Part shown: piece after piece, positions 12,943 through 24,480 of the stretch | How positions within the stretch are numbered: the stretch's first letter is position 1 | How the letters are laid out: the number at the start of each line of letters is the position of its first letter | Assembly: GCA_015832175.1 (NCBI GenBank) | Contig: WJXW01000003.1 | Span: forward strand, 2,790,001-2,854,000 | From: Paraphaeosphaeria minitans | Taxonomy: Eukaryota; Ascomycota; Dothideomycetes; Pleosporales; Didymosphaeriaceae | DNA length: 64,000 nt | Direction of reading: 5' to 3' | The notes under the pieces: generated by a model | Seen by the model: the letters and a program-made list of their open reading frames with translations, nothing else | What the model was told of the DNA's origin: nothing | The model's database searches: none | Position numbers and translations under genes: made by a program

Positions 12943-14776
12943 ATGGGTCAGACCCTCTCCGAGCCCGTCGTCGAGAAGGTACGTCTGCCCATTGCCCCTC
13001 CCCGCCCCCGCACTGCGCACTCTGACCCAGTCGTCTGCCTTGGCAATGGCCGTGGGCGCGACTGCGCACGCGCCGAGGGTGCTCCTCTGTCATCTGCCGG
13101 ACTGACGTTTGTCCTTTCCTAGAAATCCCAAAGCAGCGATGGCGAAGACTTGATTTTCGGTGTCTCCTCGATGCAGGGATGGCGAATCAGCATGGAGGAC
13201 GCCCATGCCTGCATCCTAGACCTGCAAGCCCTTGTTGAGGGCGGCAAGCCCACGCCGGCAGACAAGCGACTGAGTTTCTTCGGTGTTTATGACGGCCACG
13301 GCGGTGACAAGGTAGCGATATACACGGGCGACCACCTCCACGAGATCGTAGCGAAGCAGGAGGCTTTTAAGGAGGGCGACTTGAAGAAGGCTCTGCAGGA
13401 CGGTTTCCTCGCAACCGACCGGGCGATACTGAGCGGTATGTTGGTACATCTGCGACAGCCGCGCGGCGCTGTGCTAATCCGCGGCAACAGACCCCAAGTA
13501 CGAGGAAGAAGTCTCGGGATGTACCGCGTCGGTCGGTATCATCTCCAAAGACAAGATCTACGTGGTATGTAGTTATTGCAGAACTCATGCACAGCAACAA
13601 CTGACACCGTCAGGCCAATTCGGGTGATTCGCGAAGTGTACTGGGAATTAAAGGCCGCGCAAAGCCCCTCTCCTACGACCACAAGCCCCAGAACGAAGGT
13701 GTGTACCTACGCTGCAGCACAAAGCTTTGCTAATGGTGGGCAGCCGAGAAAGCACGCATCCAGGCCGCTGGAGGCTTCGTCGATTTCGGTCGTGTCAACG
13801 GCAACCTCGCTCTGTCGAGAGCTATCGGAGATTTTGAGTTCAAGAAGAGCGCTGAACTCCCCCCTGAACAACAGATAGTCACCGCCTTCCCTGACGTTGA
13901 GATTCATGACATCAGCGAAGACGACGAGTTCCTGGTCGTTGCTTGCGATGGTGAGAAACCCAAACTGGTCTCCCCATCCCCCCCCTTCGTCTACTTACAC
14001 CCATCCAGGTATCTGGGATTGCCAGTCGTCTCAAGCGGTTATCGAGTTCGTCAGACGCGGTATTGTTGCAAAGCAGGATCTGGCATCTATATGTGAGAAC
14101 ATGATGGACAACTGTCTGGCAAGCAACAGTGACACTGGTGGTGTCGGTTGCGATAACATGACCATGGTTATCATTGGTCTCCTGCATGGGCGGACGAAGG
14201 AGCAGTGGTACGAAGATATTGCAAAGAGAGTGGCAAACGGAGAGGGACCTTGCGCTCCGCCAGAATATGGCAAGTCTGAAGATCCAGTCTCTCCTGCCTC
14301 AGCAGGCAGCGATTAGCATATTTCTAATGCAAAGTTATAGCCGAGTTCCGCGGACCCGGTGTGCATCACCGAATTGATGATAGCCCTGATGACATCGATA
14401 TGGACCTTGACGGTCGCTTCCAGGGCAGCCGTGGAATGGGTGGTGAGTAGTTCCATAATCGATTCTAAGCTTGCATGTTGACCTATCAGGCGAAGGCAAC
14501 CGCATCATTCTCCTCGGTGACGGCACGGAGATCACCGCCGAAGGTGCCGATGCCGACATGTTTGACAACGATGATGAGGACAAGGACCTCGATGCCCAGG
14601 TCGACCGGTCCAACGGCTCGGCACAGAACGCTCGCGAAGAGACGCCTGGGCCACAAGGCGCAAAAGAGACCACCGAATCACCTTCGTCCGTCACGACAGA
14701 TAAGTCAGAGGAGCCATCTACCGCCAAGAAGGACACGACTGTGCCCGAGAAGGTTACTGGTACGAGCGGAAAGTAA
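12943..14776 (+). CDS. PP2C-family Ser/Thr protein phosphatase (Ptc2/Ptc3-like)
   Basis: Metal-dependent (Mn/Mg) phosphatase of the PPM family. Eight exons: 12943-12978, 13123-13435, 13491-13564, 13614-13698, 13744-13950, 14009-14269, 14341-14442 and 14490-14776, giving 454 residues with all phases matching. PP2C motifs appear in order: [77 protein letters not shown] and [14 protein letters not shown], so the metal-binding aspartates are kept. After the catalytic domain there is an acidic tail ending in a Thr/Ser/Glu-rich stretch. The short N-terminus MGQTLSEPV begins MGQT, as in several fungal Ptc2-like enzymes, and could be N-myristoylated at Gly2. Yeast relatives act on stress MAP kinase and checkpoint kinases; the substrate here is unknown. 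Intron 6 has a GC donor (separate entry). Confidence 0.94.
14270..14340 (+). other. GC-AG intron in the PP2C gene; retention gives an in-frame stop
   Basis: The donor reads ATG|GCAAGT and the acceptor TTATAG, with a CTAAT branch-like motif at about 14324. The flanking exons continue in phase 1 (G|CC). If the intron is retained, the frame stays open for 15 further codons and ends at TAG 14314-14316. That would give a protein of about 340 residues with the complete catalytic domain but without the acidic tail. GC donors are a minor class in fungi and are often associated with alternative splicing. Confidence 0.75.
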
Positions 14777-15530
14777 CCAAGGAAATTTGTACAGTCTGGC
14801 ATGAGTTTCTTCTCAGTTGAGAAGCTCTTGAGCGCGCACTGTACCCGCTCGTGGTCTTGGTCATATTGGCATCAAGATGGGTTGGGCCAGGAACGGCTTC
14901 GGCTTCGGCTTCCGGTAACATGGATCACGTTATGACTTTAATGCGGTGGGTAGTGGGCTGGTTGTTGTCAGCTTTTCTGGGCCGGGGCCTGGGCTTGATT
15001 TGGCAAGCATACGCGGGCAAGGACAAGGCAAAGTCACTGACGGGGTCTTCTTATCCAAAAGGAGGGTCCCTGATGCATGAGATATGAGACAACGAACAAC
15101 CTCATCCAAACAGGGCCTCAGCACGAATTGATACCTGGCGTCGCAAGTCGTCGTCTTATTTCTTACTATTACGCTTTGAGAGTTGCAGGCCCTGCTCTGA
15201 GGGCTCCGTTAGCGATGCACTTTTTTTTCCTTTCATAGATCGCGGAGGGAAAGGGTGGGTGATGTACGTTGGAGGGCGGGTCGAGTGCAATGAATTACTC
15301 TGTTTCGAATGAGTATCTACCGCAGTTGGCATCCATGCCATCACCATGCTACTACCTAGAACAGTCTACAACTTCCTTCCACGCCTCCATCGCCCACACC
15401 GCCGTCTCTCACGTGTGTGCCCGTCCATGCCAGCGGTTGTCAATGCACAGCGCGCCGGCCTCGCTGGGCTTCGGGTCGCTCCCGGCTTCCCTCAGGCGTT
15501 GCTGGAAAACACTGGGGAATCCCAAACTAA
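14777..15530. other. PP2C 3' flank up to the AT-rich boundary
   Basis: GC-balanced, no supported gene. Short open frames on both strands (for example 14851-15087 and 15269-15592 on plus) have no recognisable domain, and the last runs across the compositional boundary. Confidence 0.55.
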
Positions 15531-15757
15531 GGGCCTGTTCGGTAGACGTGATCTGGAGGCTTGATCTCATCTCGATTACTAGATCTAGTTAGGCTCGCAA
15601 TTCAGATCACGCCGTGTTTAGTTTAAGCGTGATCTTAACGTTATAAATAGAGGTCTAATTTAGGAGTAATTAACTAGCTAAATTAACCCCCACTAGTGCT
15701 AATAGGATCTACGTTTATACCTATTTAAGCGTAAGATTATAAGTTAAACTAAGTATA
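15531..15757. other. Compositional boundary: start of RIP-affected AT-rich block
   Basis: Near 15,530-15,600 the sequence changes within a few tens of bases from balanced composition to AT-rich, TpA-dominated sequence with few CpA or TpG. Two similar motifs occur at the edge, GCCTGTTCGGTAGACGTGATC (15533-15553) and GCCGTGTTTAGTTTAAGCGTGATC (15610-15633). They could be the end of an unidentified transposon, but I see no matching opposite end. Confidence 0.6.
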
Positions 15758-16378
15758 AAGTTAGGAAGTCTATCTTATCTAATTTTAGAGCTTTTTAACG
15801 CTGTAATACTTAGTAAAGAGGCCCTTATAGGCGTTATAGAAGTGTTAATAGCAATAACTTTAGTATTAATTAACGCTATAGAGAGGACTCTAGCGCTACC
15901 TATAGGTATAAATAAATGTGTAAAAGATATGTGCCTAGATCTAGCTTAGCTAGCTAGGTGCCTTATTAATAACCTATACCTATATAAGGAAACGCGACTC
16001 TAGTAGAGTATATTTAAGGCTCTTATTACTTACTATAAATAATACATTAAAGATAATTAATGAATTAAGGTAAAGAAGAAATTACTTACGTTTCTATATA
16101 TCTACGCATAAGAAGCTAGGTAGTAGGAAGCTAAACACTGCTATAGGCACTTACTAGGCATAATTACTATATATATATAGAGATTTATTAAATCCAAGAG
16201 GGTAGTTAGTCCTAAAGGGTTAAGGTTAGTTCTTAGGCAGGAGTACTTATAGAAGGTAGAAAGTCTTATTAATATAATAGTATCTTACAAAGTGTAATAA
16301 GTTAATAATTTAGTCTGCTAGAATCTAAACAATAGATTAATAAATAGATTAAATATAAGTATAAAGGTCCATCCTTGC
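15758..16378 (+). pseudogene. RIP-degraded ORF of unknown family
   Basis: One frame can be followed from about 15758 to about 16378 (roughly 200 codons). Nearly all its stops are TAG or TAA at positions that fit former Gln or Trp codons; a single TGA could be a former CGA. Residual protein-like text includes ELFNAVILSKEALIGVIEVL, YAQEARQQEAKH (read with Gln at TAG/TAA) and FIKSKRVVSPKGLRLVLRQ. The continuity suggests a once-coding repeat, perhaps belonging to the same unit as the Cys-rich ORF that starts at 16633. Not recognised. Confidence 0.45.
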
Positions 16379-16445
16379 GTTCCTATATACTAAGGCTACT
16401 CTACTACTTAGTGCTCCTAAGTAACTAAGTATATTATGTAACCTA

Positions 16446-16476
16446 CTTAGCTGCTTAGGGCTCCTAAGCGGCTAAG
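16446..16476. repeat. Near-perfect hairpin
   Basis: Two 14-base arms of the form CTTAGCTGCTTAGG and CCTAAGCGGCTAAG surround a three-base loop GCT, with one mismatch. A weaker sister palindrome lies just upstream at about 16407-16429. They sit between two degraded ORFs in the AT-rich block. Function unknown; possibly a transcript-end or element-end hairpin. Confidence 0.6.
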
Positions 16477-16632
16477 CGTATTATATAATCTAATCTAACC
16501 CTCTTAGCATCTCTTTATTATATTTATAACCCTATTATGACTTTATTATACCTTTATAAGCGCCTAACTCCTATATTACTATTTAGTTTATAACATTATC
16601 CCCTCCCTTCCTATTCTTTATCTTAAAGAATT

Positions 16633-16714
16633 ATGCCTACCAATTATAATAGTATAAAGCGTTATTATAACCTTATCTTTACTATTAAGAATTATAGTAC
16701 TATTATAGTATCTA
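16633..16714 (+). pseudogene. 5' part of a repeat-associated Cys-rich ORF, split by a retrotransposon nest
   Basis: An ATG at 16633 opens 27 codons (MPTNYNSIKRYYNLIFTIKN and on) ending at the outer target duplication ATCTA (16710-16714). The same frame resumes after the second ATCTA copy at 33782: the last base here plus AG makes the Lys codon before the first Cys. The ORF is thus interrupted by 17 kb of nested retrotransposons. The long stretch without stops on this side is short, so the initiator is likely but not certain. Confidence 0.6.
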
Positions 16715-16952
16715 TGTCTATACAGTAGATCGTACAAGTAGCACTAAGTAAAGTAGGGGCCTACCTGCCTGTGGGGGCCTACACAATGGCCCACTACTTA
16801 GGGCAGCGCCAAGAGGCAGAGACTTTATAAGGTCCTTAGTGCCCCTTCGTACAATAGACTAGACATAATTAATTAAACCTACTTCTTACCCTTTATATAA
16901 TAGTATACTATTCACCCTTAGATGCTTAATTGCAGATTAAGCTAAACTAACA
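16715..16952 (+). repeat. Family-1 LTR A (238 bp)
   Basis: Begins TGTCTATACAG and ends CTAAACTAACA. It shares a conserved core (for example GAGGCAGAGACTTTATAAG) with LTRs B to F. It is the left end of the composite element, with left flank ATCTA. Confidence 0.9.
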
Positions 16953-19900
16953 CTAATTAGTAGTTAATTCTAATTAACTATAAACTAGTAAAGTCTAAAG
17001 ACAGAGCGCCCTATAAGCTAGATGCGTAGGCTCTATATTGTTACTTTTAATAAAGATTAAATTTTAGATTATATAATAAGTAGAAATAAAGTGCGTATAT
17101 CTGTAAAGAGTCGCATAATCTAGTCTAAGCTATTCTATAGAAAAGAAAGGAGATAGTAAGCACATTTACAACCCTAAAAAACACAGCGTATAATTAAACT
17201 AGCGACAACTAAACGTAAATATATTGTATAATAAAACTAGTAATAACTAAACGCAGACACATTACATAACTAAGAAAGATAATAATAATATAGCCTTAAG
17301 ACTAAGAGACTTCCTAGAAGAACTATAACCTAAGGATATTACGTAATAATTAATACTACCTCCTTAGTAAGAAGACAAAGTAACATAGCTTTAATAAGTA
17401 GAGGAAGTAATAAATATTAAGGCTATTACCTTAAGAGGAGAAATTGCATAAAAGTACTAGATAGATAGAGTAGATTTATATAGTTACTTACCCCCTTCTC
17501 TAAAACAGCTAAATAATTATACAGTGTATATAATTACGTAATATTACGTAAGTAGCCTTAAAGGTAAAGAGGTAATTATTTTTTTTACTAAAGATTTTAA
17601 TAACTAGAAAGAGAGAAGCTTTAATAAAATTAGTTATATAGTAAGAAGAGAGCTTATTACTTTTCTTATAAAGAAAAGTTTTATCGCTACTAATATTATA
17701 ATAAAGGATACTTATGTAAAGAAACTCTTTAGACTGTTACAGCTTAACTATAAGCTATAGACCCTTTGCACAATAACGCTGTAACTATAACCTAAACTAC
17801 TTTATACAATCCTAATAATGTAACCTACACTATTAATACGTAATGTATATATATATAGAGTATAGCTAGGGCCTATCCCTATACATGCGAGGATAGAGAC
17901 ACTATATATAGAGCTACACTAGTAGTAGTAGCCTAAAACCTAGACTACTTTTGCCTAATAAACTATATTGTATAAAGAGGCTAGACACTTCTAGTCTCTT
18001 TAATAACTAGGAGATTATGCTTATATCTAGCTAGATAAGATTATCCTCTTTTAGAAGGCTTAGAGTAAAGAGAATAACTACACTAGTATGCTATATAATA
18101 TCCTAGTAGATAAGGTAAAAGTCTTTAGAGAACTATACTATAGGCTAGGTATACTATAGGACTAGTATATAAACATCTTCTTAAGAATCCTTTCTAATTA
18201 TGTAAGCACCTACTACCTATACAACATTAGACTAGGACTTTTATAGGATAAATTATACAACAGACTACATAGGCACTTTAACACTAGTGTTAATTATAAT
18301 TAGTACTAGATAGACTAAACCACTTTTACCTTTAAACACTATAAAAGGGATAATCTAGCTACTATATTATATAAAGCCCTAGAAGTTATAATTAATAAGC
18401 TTACTTTAGCCTAAAAGACTCTTAGACAAGGCTTTAGTAGTAAACTATAACTACATACTATTATTATACAAGTATGCCGCGGCTATTCTAACCTTAAATA
18501 AGCTATATTTAACCCTAAAAATATAGTAGAAGGCTTACTTAGCAACCTTTATACGTTACTCTAAGTTACTAAAGATAGGAAGAAGTTATAGTTCTTCTAA
18601 AATAGTAAAGAGGTGTACTACACTAATTAATAATATAACAATTACAATTGCATAAGAAGATTTAGCCCCTCTAGAGGCAGATTAACCTTTAGACTAAAAA
18701 GAAAAGGTAACTTTAGAAGTTTAAGCTTTTATACAAAGTAGAAATGCTTTATATACTATAAAAAAGAATACTAGTCTACTAACTATCTACTAGGGAATAC
18801 CTAGCGAGCTAGAAGGTAATATATATTATTATACGCTAACTTCTACAAACATAAACCCTCTACTATAGATATATAAGTATATATCTTTAACTTTAAAGGA
18901 GAGCTAGAGAAAAAAGACTATTATATAAAAAAAGAGAAAGATGAATAAGACTAATAAAGTAATAAAAAAGAAGTATAGAAGGCTACTTTATATCTTACTT
19001 CTACTGCCTACTTTTAGTATATAACTAGCGAAGACATCTAATATAGTAAGGATAATAAGAATATAGAGGAACCTATATAACTATTTACTCTAGCTAGTTA
19101 GTATTATATAAAGTACTAAAGAGAACTCTAGGATATAGGCGCTGTATAAGTGTCTATAGTAGAAAAGGACTAGCTTACTACCTACTTATATAAAAACCTA
19201 ACTACTAAAGTAGACTAGTTACTAGGATCTACTAATATTAGCTTTAGAGAATAGGGTTCCTAGACATCTCTAGGCACTGTATAAATTACTAACCCTATAG
19301 AAATAGTAACTTACTATATTTTAAACTCTCTAATACTATTCCTGCTATTACTAGCAGATACTATTAGACTTAAGGTATACTTTAATAATATTCTAGATAT
19401 TATTGTATAAAGGGACGGTACAATAGTCCTAGTTATATAAAAGTAGGGTTACCCCTTTTTTAACCTTAGTAATAAGGAATTAGCTCTCTTCTTTATAGAG
19501 ATAGAACTCTAACGCCTATACTACTATTTTAGACACCTCTAGATAGAAAGACTATATAAGCTTCTTACTTAAGTAGGGCATAAAGTAGAGAGCTCTATAC
19601 TAGAAGAAGTAAGAAAGTTCTATTACTACTACTAGTTATATAACTAAGCGCTAAGACGCTTTAAGTTCTCTATCTAAAATAACTTATACTTTAACTATAA
19701 GATTATTATTAATGTTGTATAAATTAGTGAAAGAGATGTCCTATATATTATTAATATAGACATATTCTTTTAGGCAGCCTAATTTCTAAGATTAATAACT
19801 ACATAAGATCTATAGGATACCTTAATAAGATACTAGATTAATATATACTAAAGCCTACTAGATTACATTGTCTATAACTTAGGAACTAACTTCGCTTTTA

Positions 19901-22900
19901 ATAAGTTTTAGAATTATACGAAGATAGTTAGAATAGAATATAGACAAATACTAGTAGAGGCACACTAGGCTATAGGTAAGATTAAAAGAGCATATACACT
20001 ACTACGCTAAGTATATAATATCCTAAGAGCTAAGATTAATAGTTCTATAAATAATAAGATAGTGCTATAGATAGTAGTAAAGGCACTAAATAATATAGCT
20101 AAGCCTAATAGTATAGTACCTACCCTCCTAGTCTTTAGTACCTACCTAAGGATTAATAAGGACTCTCTATCTTTACTAGAACTAATCGCCTAAGCTAATA
20201 TAGTTTAGAAAGTAATAAAAATGCTTAAGAAGGATAGAGTTAAAGTTAAAGTTACTTATATAATTAACACTAGGAATAGCCTATTATTGCATAAAACCTT
20301 TACACTCCTACTTAGCTTAGAAGTTATAGCCTAGAGAGAAAAGAAAGGATAGTAAAGACTATATAAGATTAAGAGTATTAAAGGAAGAGATATTATCCCA
20401 GAGCTTAAAAATAGACCTCTAAAACTAGACTATATATAGGTTAAACTATACCATCGCGCAACTAAAGATAGTATATAGGATAAAGATGCTCTTGTACCTT
20501 TATAAATTAAAGCCCTAAAGCTAAGGCCAAGGGGAAGACCTAGAAAGGACTAAACTACTATAGTTACACAATTAGGTGAAGCTTAACAAAGATTAGAAAG
20601 ACTAAACACCTAGTTTATTACCTAAAAAGAAAAAGATAACTTTAAGCTTACACTAAAGCTTTATATAGATAGCGTTATTACTACCCCTAGCTAGCCTTTT
20701 AAAGAATTAGATATAGCAGAAATAAATACCCTTATTGCTAATAGCACTTTTAAAACCTTATTATACAACCCTAATAAATAACCTAGCTGTATTTTTAACC
20801 TGCGTCTTATATAAGAGATTGAAGGCAAGACAACCTAACTATATAAGAAATTAAGACTTGTCTTTACTAGCTATTTAGATAAAGAAAAACAGGAGATTTT
20901 TATATAATCCCTTACTATTTAGTATATAAGCTAGAGGTTACTGTTAGCTCTTTTAGTAATACTAATTTAGTTATATAACATGTATATTAAGCTTAGGGAT
21001 ATTACTTAGGCCTATATATAGTCTACTAATAAACTCCTTCGTACATTATACGCCTAACTACTAGTAGAAATACGCGATTTCTTTCTACTAAACACAATTC
21101 TATAAGTTATATAACCTCTATATAGCGCAGTAGAATTAGGTCTCTACTAGTTTAAGATATACTATAACTACTATAAAGAGAAACTATAGATATATGTATT
21201 AACATACAACCTATGCCTACTTATTATAAATAAGGGACCTAAGATGTTTAGCATTACTAGACTCTAGACTAATAACACCTTTAGTGTGGTTACAGAAAGC
21301 TTTATATAATAAGAAGAAGAGTAGCTCTATACTATAAAGTTTTGTGCGAAGGATAAAAGCGTCTTAACATAAAATAGGGCAATTGTCCGTACAGTTTATC
21401 GTACAAATAGCACTGAGTGAAATAGGGGCCTGCCTACCTATAGGGACCCACACAAGGACCCACTGCTTAGGTCAGCGCCAAGAGGCAGAGACTTCATAAG
21501 GTCCTCAGTGCCCCTTTGTACGATAGACCAGACGTAATTAATTAAACCTACTTCTTACCCTTTGCACGATAGTATACTATTAACCCTTAAATGCTTAATT
21601 ATAGATTAAGCCAGACCAACAGCAATTAAGTTTAATAGAGGCAAAATCTAACTTATTTAGGGTGTTGTTACCCTAGAATAGAAGGGAGAGGCTGAAAGCC
21701 TTCGCATAATTAATTCCTAGGATAAAGACGCTATACACTAATATATCGCATAATCAGTAAGAGGTGTATATATCTCTTTAGTTTACTAACTAGAAGTAAT
21801 ATTTAACCTATCTATTACCGCGTAAATAATAGTACTAATAGAAGAAGATATTAAGGCACTAAATATGCGTTTAAACTAGTAAATTTAGAATACACAAAGA
21901 GGACTAAAATTTATTCTACTTAACCTAGGTCGCATAAACTAGGACTTTAAGATTTGTAGTAATATTATCTACTAGAACTTAGTAAAGTGTAAAAGAGTAA
22001 CTAGAAGTATTCTAGTAAGTAAATTATATAGCCTAGTAGGCAGTTTTAATAATGTAATTGCATTAAGCATAACACTCTAATAAATTATATAAACACTTTA
22101 GATTCCCCTAATTCCTATTATAGTCTATACTAACTTAAAATCCCTATACAAATGCCTTGTACGACTAGGCACTATAAACAAAAAATACCTTATAATTAAT
22201 ATTATGTTAATTAGGGAGTCGTACGAAAAATAGGAAATTATAGAGATTAGGTAGATTAATAGCAAAGACAATCCTACTAATACTTATATAAAGAAAGTAC
22301 CTAACTAGGCACTCTAAATACTAATTTTAATAAATAAACTACACATTACTGTTAAGGCTTTAGTAGACAGAATTAATAAGAACTATATAATAGAGTAACT
22401 ACTCTACTATATAACATTTTTTTTGTTATTTCACTTACTATTTTAAAAAAAAAAATTTTTTTTCTTTTCTTTTTCTATCTAACTTACTATAACTTTGTAT
22501 AGACATATTTATTTTTATGCTATATAAGCCCTACTACTAATTTAACATTACAGTTTTATTATAAGAGAGAGAACACATTATAGGAGATTATACAAAGCTA
22601 TTAAGGAATATATTTTCTATATTAATAATTTAGATATCTAAAGACTAGGCCTACCTACCCTTTTATGCGACGAAGATATTTACCCCCCTTTATATATAAC
22701 GCTTATAATAAGCACTATACAACTTCTACACGTAAGCGCTATATAATTTAGACTTATAGTCTAGGATTACACAGTAATCTAGGAACACCTAATTACTAGT
22801 ATTAGTAGTGCTATATAAGTAAGTATAAGGCTTATTTTAAACTTAGCTATGCAACTAGATAAGCACTACTTACTAATATTCCTTATATTATATAACGTAA

Positions 22901-23740
22901 GTAGTCTACTGCTAGAGGTTCGTGCTAACTAGGATTTGCACAATAATGTCCCAGGAGGGCATCTAGGCTATTCTAGCCTTTTTATCCTACACTTGTTAGT
23001 ATTGTATAATAAAAATAAAGATACTCTAGAGAATTTATTATACGTTTACTGCTAGGCTCTGCATAAAGGCCCTTATACTAGGCGAACTAGTAGGGACGTT
23101 AACTTAGATACGCAATCTAGTCTAGCCTATAATAACTAGTATAAAGATACTAGCAGTAAAGGCACTAGCGCCTAATAGACTAATAGTGTTATTAGCTATT
23201 ATATAATAGTAAGTATGTATATATGTGTATGTGTATATGTGTCTTATTAAAAATTAGCATTATACAAAAAAGCTATATATATTTACTAGTAATAGAGCAC
23301 TAGCTACTAGACACTAGGACACTAAAAAGAATAAGGTAAGAAGGGAGGAAGGTACATGTATATTAAAGTAGGATAAAAGAGAGAAGGTTTAGGAGAGCTA
23401 GGAGATATCCTTTTATACCTACTTACTAAGACATAGCGCTAAGTATTATATTACTTAATACTCTACCTTCTATTTATATATAAAATATATGCCTAGAAAG
23501 AGCCTTATTATATAATACGGCTCTGCTACTATATAAGGGGGTAGAGTAAGAACTAAGTAGGTTAGCTATTACTACCTATTTATATAAGAGTAGGTGTAAA
23601 TAGGACCTCTACTGTATAGCAACACTACACTTACCCTATAACCTATTCTAAGAGGGGAAGGCCAACTATATAGATAGAGAAGGACAGAAAAAGGAAGTAT
23701 ATAATAGACATAGGCTATTATATAAAAGAAAAATTACTAG
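16953..23740 (+). pseudogene. RIP-killed gag-pol of copia family 1 (copy 1, between LTRs A and C)
   Basis: Ty1/copia order is readable once TAG/TAA are treated as former Gln or Trp. A gag region ends with a CCHC-like zinc knuckle remnant near 18745 (CFIY.KKE pattern). Then come a GAG-pre-integrase motif near 19510-19570 (RLYKLLT), integrase about 19680-20250, reverse transcriptase about 20640-21380 and RNase H-like sequence about 21640-22430. A 1.3-kb non-coding 3' part precedes LTR C. A solo LTR (B) interrupts the RT/RNase H junction. About 100 bp near 21935, present in the other two copies (for example 55755-55845), are missing here. Integrase before RT supports copia rather than gypsy. Confidence 0.8.
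21384..21621 (+). mobile_element. Solo family-1 LTR B with target duplication GCAAT
   Basis: A complete 238-bp LTR, TG to CA, inserted inside the reverse transcriptase/RNase H region of copy 1. GCAAT flanks it at 21379-21383 and 21622-21626, showing one integration followed by LTR-LTR recombination that removed its internal part. Confidence 0.93.
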
Positions 23741-23978
23741 TGTTTATACAGTTTATTGTATAAGTAGCACTAGGTAAAGTGGGGGCCTACCTACCTGTAG
23801 GGACCCGCACAAGGACCCACTACTTAGGTTAGCGCTAAGAGGCAGAGACTTTATAAAGCCCTTAGTGCCCCTTTGTACAATAGACTAGACGTAATTAATT
23901 AAACCTACTTCTTACCTTTTGTATAATAGTATACTATTAACCCTTAAATGCTTAATTACAGATTAAGCCAAACCAACA
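23741..23978 (+). repeat. Family-1 LTR C (238 bp), 3' LTR of copy 1
   Basis: Starts TGTTTATACAG and ends AAACCAACA. Its left side is the normal 3' internal end of family 1. Its right side runs directly into gag sequence of a second copy (homologous to about 17517), not into target DNA. The right flank TATAT does not match the left flank of LTR A. Confidence 0.9.
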
Positions 23979-24285
23979 TATATAGTATATATAATTATGT
24001 AATATCGCGCGAGTAGCCTTAAAGGTAAAGAGGTAATCTTTTATTTTACTAAAGATTTTAACGACTAGAAGGAGGGAACTTTTAATAAGATTAGTTATAT
24101 AGTAAGAAGAGAGCTTATCGCTTTTTTTATAAAAGAAAGCTTTGTTACTACCAATATTATAATAAAGGACACGTATGTAAAGAAACTCTTTAGACTGTTA
24201 TAGCTTAACTATAAGCTATAGACCCTTTATACAATAATACTATAACTATAACCTAAACCGCTTTACATAATCCTGAAAATATAAC
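23979..24285 (+). pseudogene. Family-1 copy 2, gag part 1 (5' truncated)
   Basis: Aligns by eye with 17517-17820 of copy 1 (for example AGTAGCCTTAAAGGTAAAGA). It is cut at ATAAC (24281-24285) by insertion of the family-2 element and resumes at 31609. Confidence 0.8.
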
Positions 24286-24480
24286 TGTTAAAGTAAAACA
24301 CTCACTTCCGTGATTCTTTCTGGATCCACTGATTCAGATCACGGGATTCTTGCCAAGAGGCTTGTTTCTTTTGTATATAGTCTGCCCTTTCGGCATCCTT
24401 TCCTACAATTAGCTCTTTGTATTCTTTACAACTCTGCTCCTGAATATCCTATAATAGTTCAAGCCCTTTTTACTATAATA
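24286..24480 (+). repeat. Family-2 5' LTR (195 bp)
   Basis: Begins TGTTAAAGTAAAACACTCAC. Its partner ends ACCACAACA, giving TG...CA termini before RIP. It encodes a short open frame (24310-24507) that also appears in the 3' LTR and is not a gene. Confidence 0.93.

Noticed and set aside
15269..15592. Plus-strand open frame crossing the AT-rich boundary
   Set aside because: Low protein-like quality, runs across a compositional break, and no recognisable motif or splice pattern.
16715..23978. LTRs A and C as the two ends of one simple insertion
   Set aside because: Flanking five-mers differ (ATCTA and TATAT), whereas A and D match. C is followed by gag sequence, not target DNA.
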